This document shows, piece after piece, positions 1 to 11,045 of a stretch of 64,000 nt of DNA (its first letter is position 1; every line of letters begins with the position of its first letter). Under the pieces are notes generated by a model that did no database searches, had not been told where the DNA came from, and worked only from the letters and a program-made list of their open reading frames with translations. The stretch is from Plicaturopsis crispa FD-325 SS-3. Taxonomy: Eukaryota; Basidiomycota; Agaricomycetes; Amylocorticiales; Amylocorticiaceae. The translations under genes were made by a program, and so were the position numbers. The stretch spans positions 551,263 through 615,262 of the forward strand of contig KN832554.1 of assembly GCA_000827205.1 (NCBI GenBank). The letters run 5' to 3'.

Positions 1-8
1 TGGCGAAC

Positions 9-1531
9 ATGCCATTCGCGTGGCCGCAGCAGCAGCAGGCTTACTACCGTGTGTATTCCTTTATAGCCGTGATCGATCTGCATGGCTGACGCCTGGTCAT
101 GATCACTTTGCAGAACCGCAGGCAATGCCGTTCGGCAACTCTGCATACGTGCCCGGTGGCCAACAGGCGTTTGTCGCACCGCAGTATGCGATGCCGCAAC
201 CAATCTTGTACCCAGCAGCCATGAACGGTGGATATCCATCCGATTCCGAGCGACATCGCTCTCGTCGATCGCGCGACAGTAGCACCAGGCGGCGGCGGCG
301 AAGGCGTTCCGAGCAACAGAGCAGTGCGCCATTTATCCCATCCAATATGAACGGACCAGTAATCCCAACTGCAGCTGGCAACGCGGTACCAGTCATACCA
401 AACCAGCCCGTCGCGCCACCCACGACGACCACCAATGCTCAGGGTTTGCCTGTCGGGTTTGTACCCGCTGATAATGGGGCCGGTGCGCCAGTAGGAATAA
501 CCGGTCTTCCGCCCCCACGTCCCCCTTCACCACCGCCACCTCCGAATCCGCTCCCCACGCCCCCACGCGACGTATGGAATGAGCACACACCCTACCGAAC
601 TCTTCTCACCGAACTCCCTGCGACCACTGAATTTTTAGAGCGCAGCCACACCTTGAGCTTGGAGGGTCGCTCTGGAGCCGGGCTTCAGGGAAGGACGGAC
701 AGCGAAAATGCACCACGCAGGCGGACCCGACCGGGGTTCTTCGGATTTGGGTTGCGGAGAAACCGGGACCGTGACAGAGACAGGAGGGAGGAGGGTGCGG
801 CGCAGTTTGCAGTTCCTGGGAACATGACTGGGATGGGCACCGGGATAGGCGGGGCCAACCCTGGTGACGCAGGCGGGCCCTCGCAGCCACCGCCGCCCTC
901 TGTCATGCCGACACCTGTTATCCCGTCGTCACACCGTGCACCCACTCCCGGGCCATCAAATGTTCCAGTCACGCCTGGCTACAGTACCGCACGCCCCACG
1001 TCCCCTTACCCCGCCACAATGCCCAGCCCGGGCCCTAATAATGCTTCCTTTGCACCCCAGCCGCCGCCGCCAATGCCCCCGGCACCACCGATCCACTTCA
1101 CCACTGAATCGCACCCGTGGTTGATGAACCATTCGCCGCATCGCATATTGTACGGCAACCGCACATACCCGTCGGCGTTACATCTTCTCGAGGCTCTGAA
1201 GTTCCTCCCGCACCGTCCCGACATCGCCGAGCGCCTGCGCCTGTGCACAGGCGGCGCGCAGGATGTATACCCCCTGTCCACGCGCCACGACGCGGAGAAG
1301 CGTGGTGACTGGGGCACCGTGTTCAGGGACGTGGTCGCGGAGGTGTTGTATCTGAAGTTCAAGCAGCACCGCGATATCCGAGCTGCGTTGCTAGAGACAG
1401 TAGGACAAGAGCTGATCTACGCACACGAAGATGCGTACTGGGGAGTCGGTCCGGACGGCAATGGTGCGAATGAGATGGGGAAGGGGTTGATGCGCGCTCG
1501 GGACAGGCTGCTCGAAGAGGCTGGCAGATGA
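9..1531 (+). CDS. Proline-rich protein with C-terminal NADAR domain
   Basis: Predicted exons 9-48 and 114-1531 (485 aa); the gene may begin before the window, because the first ATG is only 8 bases in. Splicing (donor GTGTGT, acceptor TTTGCAG) keeps a Q-rich start in frame. Residues ~1-370 are low complexity: an RS/R-rich patch near 60-85, then long Pro/Gly/Ala stretches. Residues ~375-485 match the NADAR (YbiA/DUF1768) fold, with the HPWLMNHSPH start, an EALKF helix and the WGVGPDGNGAN signature near the end. NADAR proteins act on ADP-ribose-linked or riboflavin-intermediate N-glycosides. The substrate here is unknown, and the disordered N-terminus is an add-on common in basidiomycete members. 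The family call is firm; the cellular role is open. Confidence 0.85.
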
Positions 1532-1718
1532 TCGTTTTGTTTACGCTCTCAGTTTTGCCCTTTGCCTTGCTTACTTACTAGGTCATGCCGAGGTCATGTC
1601 CATGTTTCAATATTCACTTACACACAGATTGCTCTACTTACTACTGAATTCCTGTACTGCTCTCTCATATATCGCACTTGGATTAGGAACTAAGCATTAT
1701 GTATAAAATATATCCGGT

Positions 1719-3405
1719 TTACTTTTCTCGTTTCCGCCGTTTGCGTTTCGGCGGATCCTCTGTGCCCCTCGCGTCTTCGGCAGCACCCCCGCTCGCTTTC
1801 GACACGGCTGCGCGTCGCACCTTCTCCGGCACCTTCTCCCAATACAGCGCCTCCTTGGTGCCGTGCACGACCTCTACCACAAGGTGCACGCCATCGGCAC
1901 TTCCAGCATCGTCGAGGCCGTGCAATTGCGCGGTCCCGTGTGCCGAGAAGTGTGCAACGAGGGCCTGGGTATACGACGGGGTTGCGAGGCGGACGTGACA
2001 CTAGCAGCAGAAAAAGTTAGACGGTATAAGGTTATGAGCATTGAGACCGAAGTGACGCACGGTGTCCATGCCCTTGTTGAAGTCGATGTAATCGAGTGCA
2101 TGGGCCTCGCTCGCAGGAAAGGCGGCAGAGAGCAGCGTGCGCAGGGCCGTTTTGTTCGTCTCAGGGTGTACATGCCTCACAAACACGAGGCAGCCTGGCG
2201 GATATGGGGCGTCTGGAAGCACCTCTGTCGTCTCTGCACGACGCTGTGGTGCTGGAGCTTCTGCTTTGCTTGGACGATTCGCATGGACTTGTATAGACTC
2301 GGGTTCGAAATCCTCTGGTTGTATATCATCCGGTGTTTCCAAATAGACTTCGTCGAGGAGTTGCTGTCGACAGGCACGATACGTGTCATTAAGTTCGTCC
2401 CATGTATGCTTTGGTAGCGCACGGAGACCATACTTCACTGCATCATCTGCAGGTGTAGATCCAGCGACAGTCTTTTCGGGAGGAGAGCCCCAAGGCCATG
2501 CATGTAGAAAGGCATCGACATCCGAAATTTCCGCCAAGGTAACGAGAGCGAAGCCTTTGCATTTCGGTAGGTCGGAAGGTTGATCTTGGTAGTGGGGCGG
2601 AAGGAAAATGGATTGCACCCGCTGGCTGAGAGAGTCTGCCGTGGCCGAAGACGGAAGGAGGCCGCGAAGAAAACGCGCTATGCCCGGAATTGTCCTGTAC
2701 TGAGGAGGGATGTTTTCCTGGGAGCATATTTCAGTATATTTTGTCTTGATTGCTTGAACGTACGCACAAGGTATATGGTTCGCGCCTCCCAGTCGTTGCG
2801 CGTGCAATCCCGCTGAGGCGCCGTCGAATCCCGCCTACGCACCTCATACCCGCCTACCTTGTCTTTTCCGCCCCACGCCGACTTCGACGGTGCCTCGGTG
2901 AGCATACGCACCTCGAGCACCGCCGCCGCGTGTGTCCGCACTGCCCTCGCCACTACGCCCTCCGTGGCCGTGTCAAACGTGAGCCCGGACTGCAAGAGCA
3001 TTGGGGCATGAAGAAAGACATAGCTGAGCGGGATGACTGGCGAAAATATATCAGGATTGGAAACAATGAGGAGGGCAGATGAGGCGTACATCCTTCGGCG
3101 TTCCATTCGATAGTCCGCCGGAGGTCGGGGTCGGACCACAGAGCATGGTCTGACAGCGCTAGGCAGACCAGTATAGCACATTCATCATCTGAGTACGGGA
3201 GAGATCCTTTTCTTTCGCTGTCCTTGGGCTTGACCTTGAACGGACCGGACACGGACGCGACGGGGGCTGCAGAGCTCGATCCCGCCGTCTCGGACGCGTC
3301 TTTGGCGCCATCATATGTCCCCTTTTGCAGATGTTTGGACGCCTGCGGTTTGACGGCAGATTTTGCAGCTACTTTGCGGGGTACGAAGGCGAATGGGTTG
3401 GACAT
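1719..3405 (-). CDS. LARP7: LARP7/Pof8-type La-related protein with C-terminal xRRM
   Basis: Predicted exons, read right to left: 3090-3405, 2768-3036, 2061-2717, 1719-2000 (507 aa; introns 50-60 nt). The La-like N-terminal part carries YSDDECAILVCLALSDHALW and, across the first intron, EGFIPLSYVF. TIYLENIPPQYRT follows and leads into RNA-binding elements. The C-terminal xRRM begins PYPPGCLVFVRHVHPETNK and continues DYIDFNKGMDT joined to CHVRLATPS, then ALYWEKVPEKVR. The tail is basic (KRKRRKREK). LARP7-family xRRM proteins bind the 3' region of 7SK or telomerase RNA; the fission yeast Pof8 relative assembles telomerase. A telomerase RNA role is the inference here. It is tail-to-head with SAP18 on the same strand. 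Confidence 0.85.
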
Positions 3406-3826
3406 GCGATCAGACTAGGTAGCCTGCGCGGCGCGTGGCCCTACAGTATGTATGGCCTAGCAGAGTCTCCGTCGCGCGAGCTCCTAGTAGACAGCAGAAG
3501 TACGTGTTATGTAGGATCTCTGTAAAAGCGGGGAATGCTTAGCGCTTAGCATGTGCAATGTACATGAGCGTTCGAGGACAACCACTATGACAAGGTGACT
3601 CAAGTGTTGTGACTTCAAGCTGGAAGTACTGACCACCGTACATCTAATATCCGAGCCCGTGAGGTTGAATGAATTGTCTCTCGTCTGCACAGGGAGACTA
3701 CGTACATCTGCTGCTCGAACGAAGCTTGACAAAATGAACAAGAATTTCTACATTTTGAAAGATACTGAAAGATACAAGAGATACGGACGGAAACCAAGAA
3801 GAAATGGCAAAACTGCTATAGAAAGC
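3406..3826. other. Intergenic spacer LARP7/SAP18
   Basis: This 421-bp stretch lies between two minus-strand genes and should contain the LARP7 promoter and the SAP18 terminator. I see no gene or repeat in it. Confidence 0.6.
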
Positions 3827-4978
3827 TCAGTCGTATCGCCCCCTCCTCCGAGGCGGTGGACTTCTGCTCCTGCTCCTGGATTTGCTCCGGTTCCTACCTC
3901 CCCTCGCACCCCACCCATTGCCTCTCGTATGTGGCGGAGAGTCTCTTCCGCCCCTTGGTGGTCCCCCGCCCCGTCTCTCAGTCCCCCTGCGCTCTCTGTC
4001 AGGCCGATCCCGGTCGAACTCCCTGTCCCTGTCCCGTCCGCCACGCCCAAGACCTATGCCCATGCCCCGAGATGCGCCAGGCGCAGTAGGACCAGGTCCC
4101 GAGTCGCCCCTCCAATGACCACCGCCTCTCCCAGCCGGTGGACCCGTAGACGCAACGGCGCCTCCCCATCCACCGTCACCTCTGCCCTTCCATCCATTTC
4201 CGACGCCATTTCCGACGCCGGCACCCTTTATAGACAGTCCCCCTTCACCAGCGGCAGCCGCCGGTGGGGCAGTGACCGCATTTTTGGGAAGCAGCAGCGC
4301 GACGCACATGTAGTCGCCTGGGTGGAACCGGAGTTCCTCCAGGGTCCGCTCACCGTCGCGTTCGTCCTCGTCCTTGAGCAGCCGGGGCGCGGCACCGCCA
4401 AGGATGGAGCCGGGTTCCCCGAGTATGTCACGACTGTATACGAGGCCGAGATCCTTTTGTGCGAATCGTCCGCGCGTTGCAGAGTCGGCATAGACTGCAC
4501 GGAAGGAATAACGCGCTAGGGGATGACGGTGCTCCAGAGTGGGCGGTGCAGTTAGGCGCAGCGTTGTTAGTAGCTCCCGGAGGGTCGCGTCTTTCCTGTA
4601 ATGCATCGTTAGATATTTGTAGACCTCGCCGTACAGGGAGGAGCGCACCAGGTAAATAACTGCGTCTCGTCGGCAATGGGCAGCGTTCCATCCTCAAATA
4701 ACGAGAGCCTGTGGAAGCCGCCCACTTTCACAAACGCGCGAATGAGAAATGGCGCCGTCTACGAGTGTAAAAATTAGCTCTTTCCCTTGCTTGCGACCGA
4801 AGGCATATAACAGAATCATCTCCCTGTACCCAGCAACAATCCCAGGCTGTATAGACCATCTCCGCTGAACGCGACGCAAAAAAAAGACAGAAACACATAC
4901 CTTCTCCCGTTGGACACCTGAAAGTGCTGCATCGTCTCCATTCGCAGTTTCCTCCACCTTCATGCTGGGCTCGTCCAT
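3827..4978 (-). CDS. SAP18: SAP18-like histone deacetylase complex / ASAP subunit
   Basis: Predicted exons 4901-4978, 4649-4758, 3827-4595 (318 aa). The SAP18 core reads TAPFLIRAFVKVGGFHR, then QLFTW joined to KDATLRELLTTLR, ARYSFRAVYAD, GLVYSRDILGEPG and LEELRFHPGDYMCVALLLP. SAP18 adopts a ubiquitin-like fold and bridges Sin3/HDAC and the ASAP/PSAP exon-junction complexes. Family members in animals are about 150 aa. Here a ~160-residue Gly/Arg/Ser tail follows (RDRDR, RGG and SRSRSRSRS blocks), which fits an RNA or splicing connection. The first intron is long for this locus (142 nt); the second (53 nt) splits the W codon before KDATLREL. It is divergent from the F-box gene at 5335. Confidence 0.9.
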
Positions 4979-5334
4979 TTTTGTGGGGACTCGATATCGT
5001 CGAGGTACCGCCGTCTGTGCTGTAAGTTGTGTAAGTTGTGAAGCAGGTATTCTCAGTTTACCAGCTTCCGAATCCGAGTCGCTGCGAGCAAATGCTTACG
5101 TAAGGGCCATTACCGAGATTTCTCCTTCACGTCCAACGCTACGCTCAACCAACGCAAGCCTCAAGGCCTCAGGGAGGCCAACATGACTGCAACTCATGGC
5201 GAGCTCTCTTTTTCTTCTGCTTTACACTCCCCCAGTCTGACAGACGCAGATGTGAGTTTTTAAACAAAGTTCAGTGCGGCGAATGCCTTTCTAACAACGC
5301 GCATAGAACAAGCGTCGACTGGAAGCTTTCTACC
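4979..5334. promoter_or_regulatory. Divergent intergenic region SAP18 / F-box gene
   Basis: This 356-bp region lies between two divergently transcribed genes and is the presumed shared promoter. I could not assign any individual motif. Confidence 0.4.
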
Positions 5335-6684
5335 ATGGCTGATTCGCGCTTTACCAAGTTTTCACGCGTGCACTACGCGCCAGACGACGACGAAACGAAG
5401 GAGATACGCCAAATTGCTTTAGGCCTCGCTGGAGACCTTGTTCCGGCCAACGCCAATGTCGAGCGTCTCCAGGCAGAGCTGCGCTACCACACGGAAGTGC
5501 GCGACAATCTGCAGAAATCGATGGAACTGCACAATTCGCTTCTATCCCCCGTTCGTCGCCTTCATCCTGACATTTGGTCCGAGATATTCGTGCACTGCCT
5601 TCCGGACTACAAATTTCCTAGACCCAGCTGCGACACTGCTCCGCTGCTGCTGGGACGCGTTTGCAAGCTGTGGAGAGACATCGCGACGTCGACACCGCTG
5701 CTCTGGTGCTCTCTCATGCTTCCAAAACATCACGACAAAACTTGGGAAGGACATCTCCAGGCCATCGAGGAAACGGATGCATGGCTGTCGCGCTCTGGCA
5801 ACTTGCCTCTGAGTCTTGGTTTCGTCGACATTGAGTGTTGCGACTGCATGAGCGAGATGGTGAAATATGCTGCGCGATGGAAACATCTGCACGTCGACCT
5901 GGAACTCAGAATGAGACGCTGGGTTTTCTCCCCCCATCGTTCCGGCCCCGTACACATGCCGCTCCTGGAATCCCTCACGATATGCGAGGGTGATACTAAT
6001 AGTGGGTCCTCGCTTCCCAAACTCGACGCCCCCCGTCTTCGGACGTTCACGGCCTCCCGCTATAGCTATCGAGCTCCTTCGGAAAAACCAGCCGCCATCT
6101 TTCCCTCACAACAACTCACTCATGTCACCATAATCCATTCGGAAATGTACATGAAAGATTTTCGAAAACTCGTGACTTCCTGCCCAGAACTACACGTTTT
6201 CTACCTCAGGGTATTTGACCTACTGGGTTGGCGCTCAGCTTCCGTCCCTCCTCTTCCGCCCGTGGTTTTGCCTCATCTGCATACACTTGGGATACAGGCC
6301 TGCTACTGTACCTGCGACGCTTCGCCGCTGCTCGACGAACTTACTCTGCCCAGCCTCCGACACGCCCAGTTCAGGAATGTGTTTTCTGCTGACGCCCTAC
6401 TCTCGCTGGTGTCACGATCAGCATGTCGTCTTGAGTCCCTCCACGCTGTATCTTCCTTAAGCGGCAGACCAGGTCTCTTCACGCTCGTTACCGAAATACC
6501 GACATTGTCGACGCTTTGGGTCAAGGACGAAGACGGAGGGGAGCGCATAACAAAGGACGTGAGGAAGCTCCTCGAGGCACGGCCAGGGAGTACTGGCATA
6601 CCTAAAGCAAGCCCAGATCTAGACATTAGCATGAACACATTCAAATTCCCCTCTTATTCGACGCTCGGCGCATTGCTCGAGTGA
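5335..6684 (+). CDS. F-box protein
   Basis: Single open exon of 449 aa. After a coiled-coil-like lead (EIRQIALGL through LRYHTEVRDNLQKSMEL), an F-box-like helix set is visible at about residues 69-110: LLSPVRRLHPDIWSEIFVHC, then GRVCKLWRDIATSTPLLWCS. The rest has the spaced leucines and LESLTI / LDELTLPSLR elements of degenerate leucine-rich repeats. Such proteins are greatly expanded in Agaricomycetes and usually act as SCF ubiquitin-ligase substrate adaptors. The substrate cannot be told. The start MADSRFTKF follows a weak Kozak context (TACC before ATG). It is not closely related to the F-box gene at 33022. Confidence 0.8.
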   Translation: MADSRFTKFSRVHYAPDDDETKEIRQIALGLAGDLVPANANVERLQAELRYHTEVRDNLQKSMELHNSLLSPVRRLHPDIWSEIFVHCLPDYKFPRPSCDTAPLLLGRVCKLWRDIATSTPLLWCSLMLPKHHDKTWEGHLQAIEETDAWLSRSGNLPLSLGFVDIECCDCMSEMVKYAARWKHLHVDLELRMRRWVFSPHRSGPVHMPLLESLTICEGDTNSGSSLPKLDAPRLRTFTASRYSYRAPSEKPAAIFPSQQLTHVTIIHSEMYMKDFRKLVTSCPELHVFYLRVFDLLGWRSASVPPLPPVVLPHLHTLGIQACYCTCDASPLLDELTLPSLRHAQFRNVFSADALLSLVSRSACRLESLHAVSSLSGRPGLFTLVTEIPTLSTLWVKDEDGGERITKDVRKLLEARPGSTGIPKASPDLDISMNTFKFPSYSTLGALLE

Positions 6685-7140
6685 TTGATAACTCAGGTGC
6701 GTCAAGTTTGTTTTCGGTCGATCTTTCCCGTTACCAAGACATATAGCTTATCCACTTTCAGGCGTACATGACATAGCGTATCGATGTTGTTGATACAACC
6801 GGACTGCCTATCTTCCAAGACCAACACGGCGAAATTGAGGAGACGAGTTTTATGGCCGAGAAGGGCCGAGATAGGGTTTGCGTTGCTTGTTTTCCCTATC
6901 GCGTCCAACATGCACGACTTTCATTATGCACAATCGCTCGAGGACCGAATTCCAATTTCAAGTGCCTTGCCCTTGTGGCGGTGCGATTACCGTTACGGTA
7001 TGTTTCTCCTAGATATCCTTGCAGCACGTGCCTCGGTTAGCTATCTTTCTCCGCGACGCGCCAGCTATAATTTGAAGGCTTCGTTATCGTGGGTTGGGGA
7101 AGCTCCTTCGCAGCTTTCCACCCTCACTGATCTACTAGAG
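6685..7140. other. Intergenic spacer before copper amine oxidase
   Basis: About 456 bp. An open frame continues upstream of the chosen ATG, but it carries no family similarity that I recognise. This is presumably promoter and 5' leader of the amine oxidase gene. Confidence 0.5.
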
Positions 7141-10100
7141 ATGGCACACAGATACCAGGCGTTGAAGGACTCTGACCTCCCAGACGACCCACCCCCGATT
7201 CGACGCACGCGGAGCCGCCGATTAGTCCATGTCGGCTTTCTCGCGCTGTTCGGTCTTGTCGCGGTTCTCTCCGGAGCTTTCTACGCTCGCTCGAAGAATA
7301 ATCACTTTCCGCATCCCCCACCTCTTGCGTCGGAATCTCACGGCTTTTTGGAGGAGACACTGACCCAATGCCCGTCCAATTTCGCGCCCTCCGCGTCGCC
7401 GCCCGCACCGGTCAACATTTGGGCGCCCCTCACGGTTGCAGAGACTGCCGAGATTCACTCCTGGATATCGCAGGACGCACAAGCCTTCAATCTCACCTCC
7501 GCCGGGCAGTCAGACCTGTCTGACAACGTCATCTTCCTCGTAGAGGCACTTCCGCCACCGAAAGACGCTGCCCTCGCCTATCTCGACAGTCCAAAGGCCG
7601 TATCTCCCCCTGATCGTTACGCGCATGTAGCCATCCACCACGGCGCAGGGTTCAACGGTGGCCCACCAGTCATCAAGGATTGGAGAGTGGGCCCGCTACC
7701 CATCAGTGCAAAGACTAGGATTGAAGAACGAAGCGACGTGTATCACCGAGAGATTCCTCACAATGCCAGAGGCGTTCTCGGCCAGCCGGAATTTACCCAG
7801 TTTTTGGCTGGTGTTTTGCCTCAGCTCAAGGACGTCATGCAGGTACGTACTTTAGCTCCTATCGCTCTGTTGTAACCACGTTCCTACGTCGCATCTGTAC
7901 AGGATCTATTCAACGGCTCAATATCCGGCACGGCGAATGACACTCTTATTGCGGGCACTAGTGCGCCGTTTGGCATCGACGGTTCGTTCCGCCGTCTCTG
8001 GATCACCTTCCGACGAAACAAGGCTGGGCCATGGCTGCATCCTGTCAACTTCTTCATCTACTTGGATATTAGTGGCACGGACCGCTCGCTCTGGAGAGTG
8101 ATAAAGGTAAATCATGCTGCGCCGCTACTATCCGTCCCTTCGCTCAACAGTTCGTGCCATTAGCTTGTCTACAACCACCAAATATTCGCAACCGTCGATG
8201 ATCTCCTTACTGCCTACAAGAACAACACCATTGTCCGCCTCCCCCCACGGCCCGACCAATCGGCAGAGGATCCTTGGTCTACTCGTGTGCGCCCTGAAGG
8301 TGCGAAGCAGCGCGATTTGGACAACCTCCCCGGTCCCCGTGCGGTTAGCTTTGGGGGCCTGCGCTTCCGGATCGACCAGGCCACGAAATATGTGAGTTGG
8401 ATGGGCTGGGGGATGTACCTTGGATTCAACCGAGACATGGGGATGAACATCTGGGACTTGCGCTTCCGAGGGGAGCGCATTATCTATCAGGTGGGTGCAT
8501 CGAGGACGCTTTCGTCGATCTATACTGAGGACAGCAACTTTGCATTTCTAGCTGGCACCCCAAGAAGCGATCGCACAGTACGGTGCGTTGTATTGGGCAT
8601 TGCATCTCCGTAACATGCTGAACGTCTTTATCAACAGCTGGAAATGACCCTGGTCAGACCACGACCGCCTGGCTGGACAGCTACTTCGGCATGGGCACCT
8701 CCGTGCGGTCTCTCCTCCCTTCCTACGACTGCCCTGCAGAGGCAGTCTTCCTCCCCGCGACAACTTCTACTTACAGCGGCTCGACGACCATCAAGCGTGC
8801 TATATGTGTGTTCGAGCACGACACTGGACGTCCTTTGACCCGTCATACAGGGTGGATTAAGGGCGAGTGGGGGGCTGTCAGGGGATACGTTCTCGTTATC
8901 CGCAGTATCTCGACCGTTGGAAAGTACGTGGCTTGTTTCACAACGTTTTGAGAAACCATACTCATCGAATTCGTATGAACTAGCTATGATTACTGTAAGT
9001 CTCATGACGGATTCTCGTGAAGTGATTCTAATCTCGAATGATGTATCTCTCGTGCAATACTAGTGGCAAGTCCCTCCTCGTATATTCTTTGCATCCTCGC
9101 TGACGCCGTATACGTAGTTCGACTACATGTTCCATCTCGATGGAACGATCGAGGTGCGCCTCTCGGCATCTGGCTATCTCCAGGGAGGTTTCTGGGAACC
9201 CAAGCAATCTGGATATGGGACGCCGATTCGTGACACCACCAGTGCGTGCATCTCGCACTTTCTTTGTCGTATGCATACTTAACCTCATGTCTCGCAGTGG
9301 GCAGTCTACACGACCACGTCATCAACTACAAAGTCGACTTCGACATCGCCGGGACGCGGAACTCGCTCTTGAGCACGACGACCTCGCAGGAGTCCGTCAT
9401 GCAGCCTTGGCACGAGGACGACGAGTGGGGCCCAGAAGTCATCCAGCAGAAGATTACCCGCAAGTTTATCGAGAACGAGGACGATGCTCTGCTCAAGTAC
9501 CCCGCCAATTTCCAGGGCGGGTACTCCATCGTCAACCAAGAGGAGACCAACACATGGGGTACGCCGAGGGGATATGCGATCCATCCTGGGTGAGTACGAT
9601 TTCTGGATGCGGTGCGATAACGGGACTAACTTTGTGGCAGGTATTCTCCCATTCACAACGTGCGATCATGAACCTCATTATTGCGCGAGGCTTACTGACA
9701 AGCATTGCAGTCGGTCGTTGGTTCCAAACGCCTCTTAAACAACGCGAACTGGGCACGATACAATCTTGCCGTGTCGAAGCGTAAGGAGACCGAGCCATCG
9801 TCGAGCTGCATGTGGAATCTGCATCTTCCCGGGAAACCTGCAGTCGACTTCCACAATTTCTTCGACGGAGAGAATATTACGCAGGAGGATCTTGTTGCTT
9901 GGGTGAACATCGGAATGCACCACATCGTATGTCGTCCCCTCGATCTGTATTCCAATCGCTCGTCCGACTGACATCGGAAATTAGCCCCAAGCAGAGGACT
10001 CGCCCAACACGCGCACGAACACCGCGACTTCGAGGTAGCTTGTCTGTCGACATCCCCTTTGGATCGTATATTAACGCCATGCATTCATACAGTTTCTTCC

Positions 10101-10372
10101 TGACCCCGCTGAACTTCTTCGATTCGGACATCTCCCTCGACTCGACCAACGCCATATTGCTCGACCCGACGCCCCTTGCAGACGGCTCCTACGCCTTCAA
10201 CGACTACGGCGTTAAGCACACGCACTGCGTGCCTGACCCGCCAACGCCGTTCCATTACGAGCAGGAGGACCAAACTCCGTTCGACGTCAATGGCCGCCAG
10301 GCTACGTTTGGTTCCGTCGAGGACCAGAGGGCCGCGGCTGAAATGTACCATAGGATTAAAGTGGAGTTGTGA
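7141..10372 (+). CDS. Copper amine oxidase, N-terminally membrane anchored
   Basis: Thirteen predicted exons (847 aa): 7141-7842, 7903-8106, 8164-8490, 8552-8582, 8638-8923, 8984-8994, 9064-9065, 9118-9241, 9298-9589, 9641-9659, 9711-9926, 9985-10034, 10093-10372. A single hydrophobic helix (residues ~29-49, after RRTRSRR) suggests a type II membrane protein. The catalytic domain is complete: base Asp435 in TAWLDSYFGMG, topaquinone precursor Tyr518 in NYDY, and copper ligands His567/His569 in GSLHDH and His737 in HHIPQAED. The enzyme deaminates primary amines to aldehydes with H2O2 release. The topaquinone motif is on an 11-nt exon. The reading frame then needs a 2-nt exon (TG) ending in a GCAAGT donor; phase agrees before and after it. 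The gene family is certain; the two microexons are predictions. Confidence 0.9.
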
Positions 10373-11045
10373 ACGTGAATCTGAGTCTCGATATACTTGT
10401 AGTACGTGTTCCTCTGGCCTCACTCAGCTATGGATTCATGCCCGATGCCCGTATTGACGAAGGTTTTATTTCAGGTCTCAGCATCAGCCATCAAATCGCC
10501 TAATACTGTCGCCCTGGCTACTCCTGGGTTGCGTGCATTGCGTTGTAGAGATTTACGCGTATACGTGTAAAAATTGTATTGTATGCAGGGTCCAATTGAT
10601 GTTATCCGTGTATTGATTGCAGTGGGAATGTCTCTCGCACAGTGCCCGCCCTGGGCCTGTATCTCCTCGACCATACTTGCCCATACCTGTCGTTGGATGC
10701 ACCGTCGACGCAAAGTAGGTTGAACGTATCACAGCTCATGCCACTGCAAAAGTCAAACATCGTTTGCATGACTAGACCAGAGCAGCAAAGTAGCATTTCT
10801 CTCGTCTCTTTAGCCCCCGCACCGCGTGACTGGACTGATAACAGCTCAATCGATCTTATGTACTTTGATTCTCCAGACCAACACAGGCACCTGCGCGGCT
10901 GCATCTAGATAGAATCCTTTTGCAGGGATGCGTTTCTTAAAAGGTTTGTCTGCTATCATGCGTCGGTCTGGTTCCCCCGCTTTCGTAGGAACTACCATCT
11001 CTGCAGCGTTTTCCTCTGCTTTGCACCTAGGCAGCGGTCCCAGAG
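10373..11045. other. Intergenic spacer amine oxidase / Atg22-like
   Basis: 673 bp between two plus-strand genes. Terminator of the first and promoter of the second are expected; I see no gene or repeat. Confidence 0.5.

Noticed and set aside
2296-2312. GGGTTCGAAATCC, resembling a tRNA B box
   Set aside because: It lies inside a LARP7 exon, and no A box or cloverleaf can be formed around it.
1863-2417. Plus-strand frame of 184 codons opposite LARP7
   Set aside because: It overlaps the xRRM exons in antisense and shows no similarity to known proteins.
8995-9117. A single 123-nt intron, or a 20-nt exon at 9023-9042, instead of the 2-nt exon
   Set aside because: The single intron breaks the frame. 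The 20-nt exon would require a 28-nt intron and insert six residues into the conserved stretch after NYDY.
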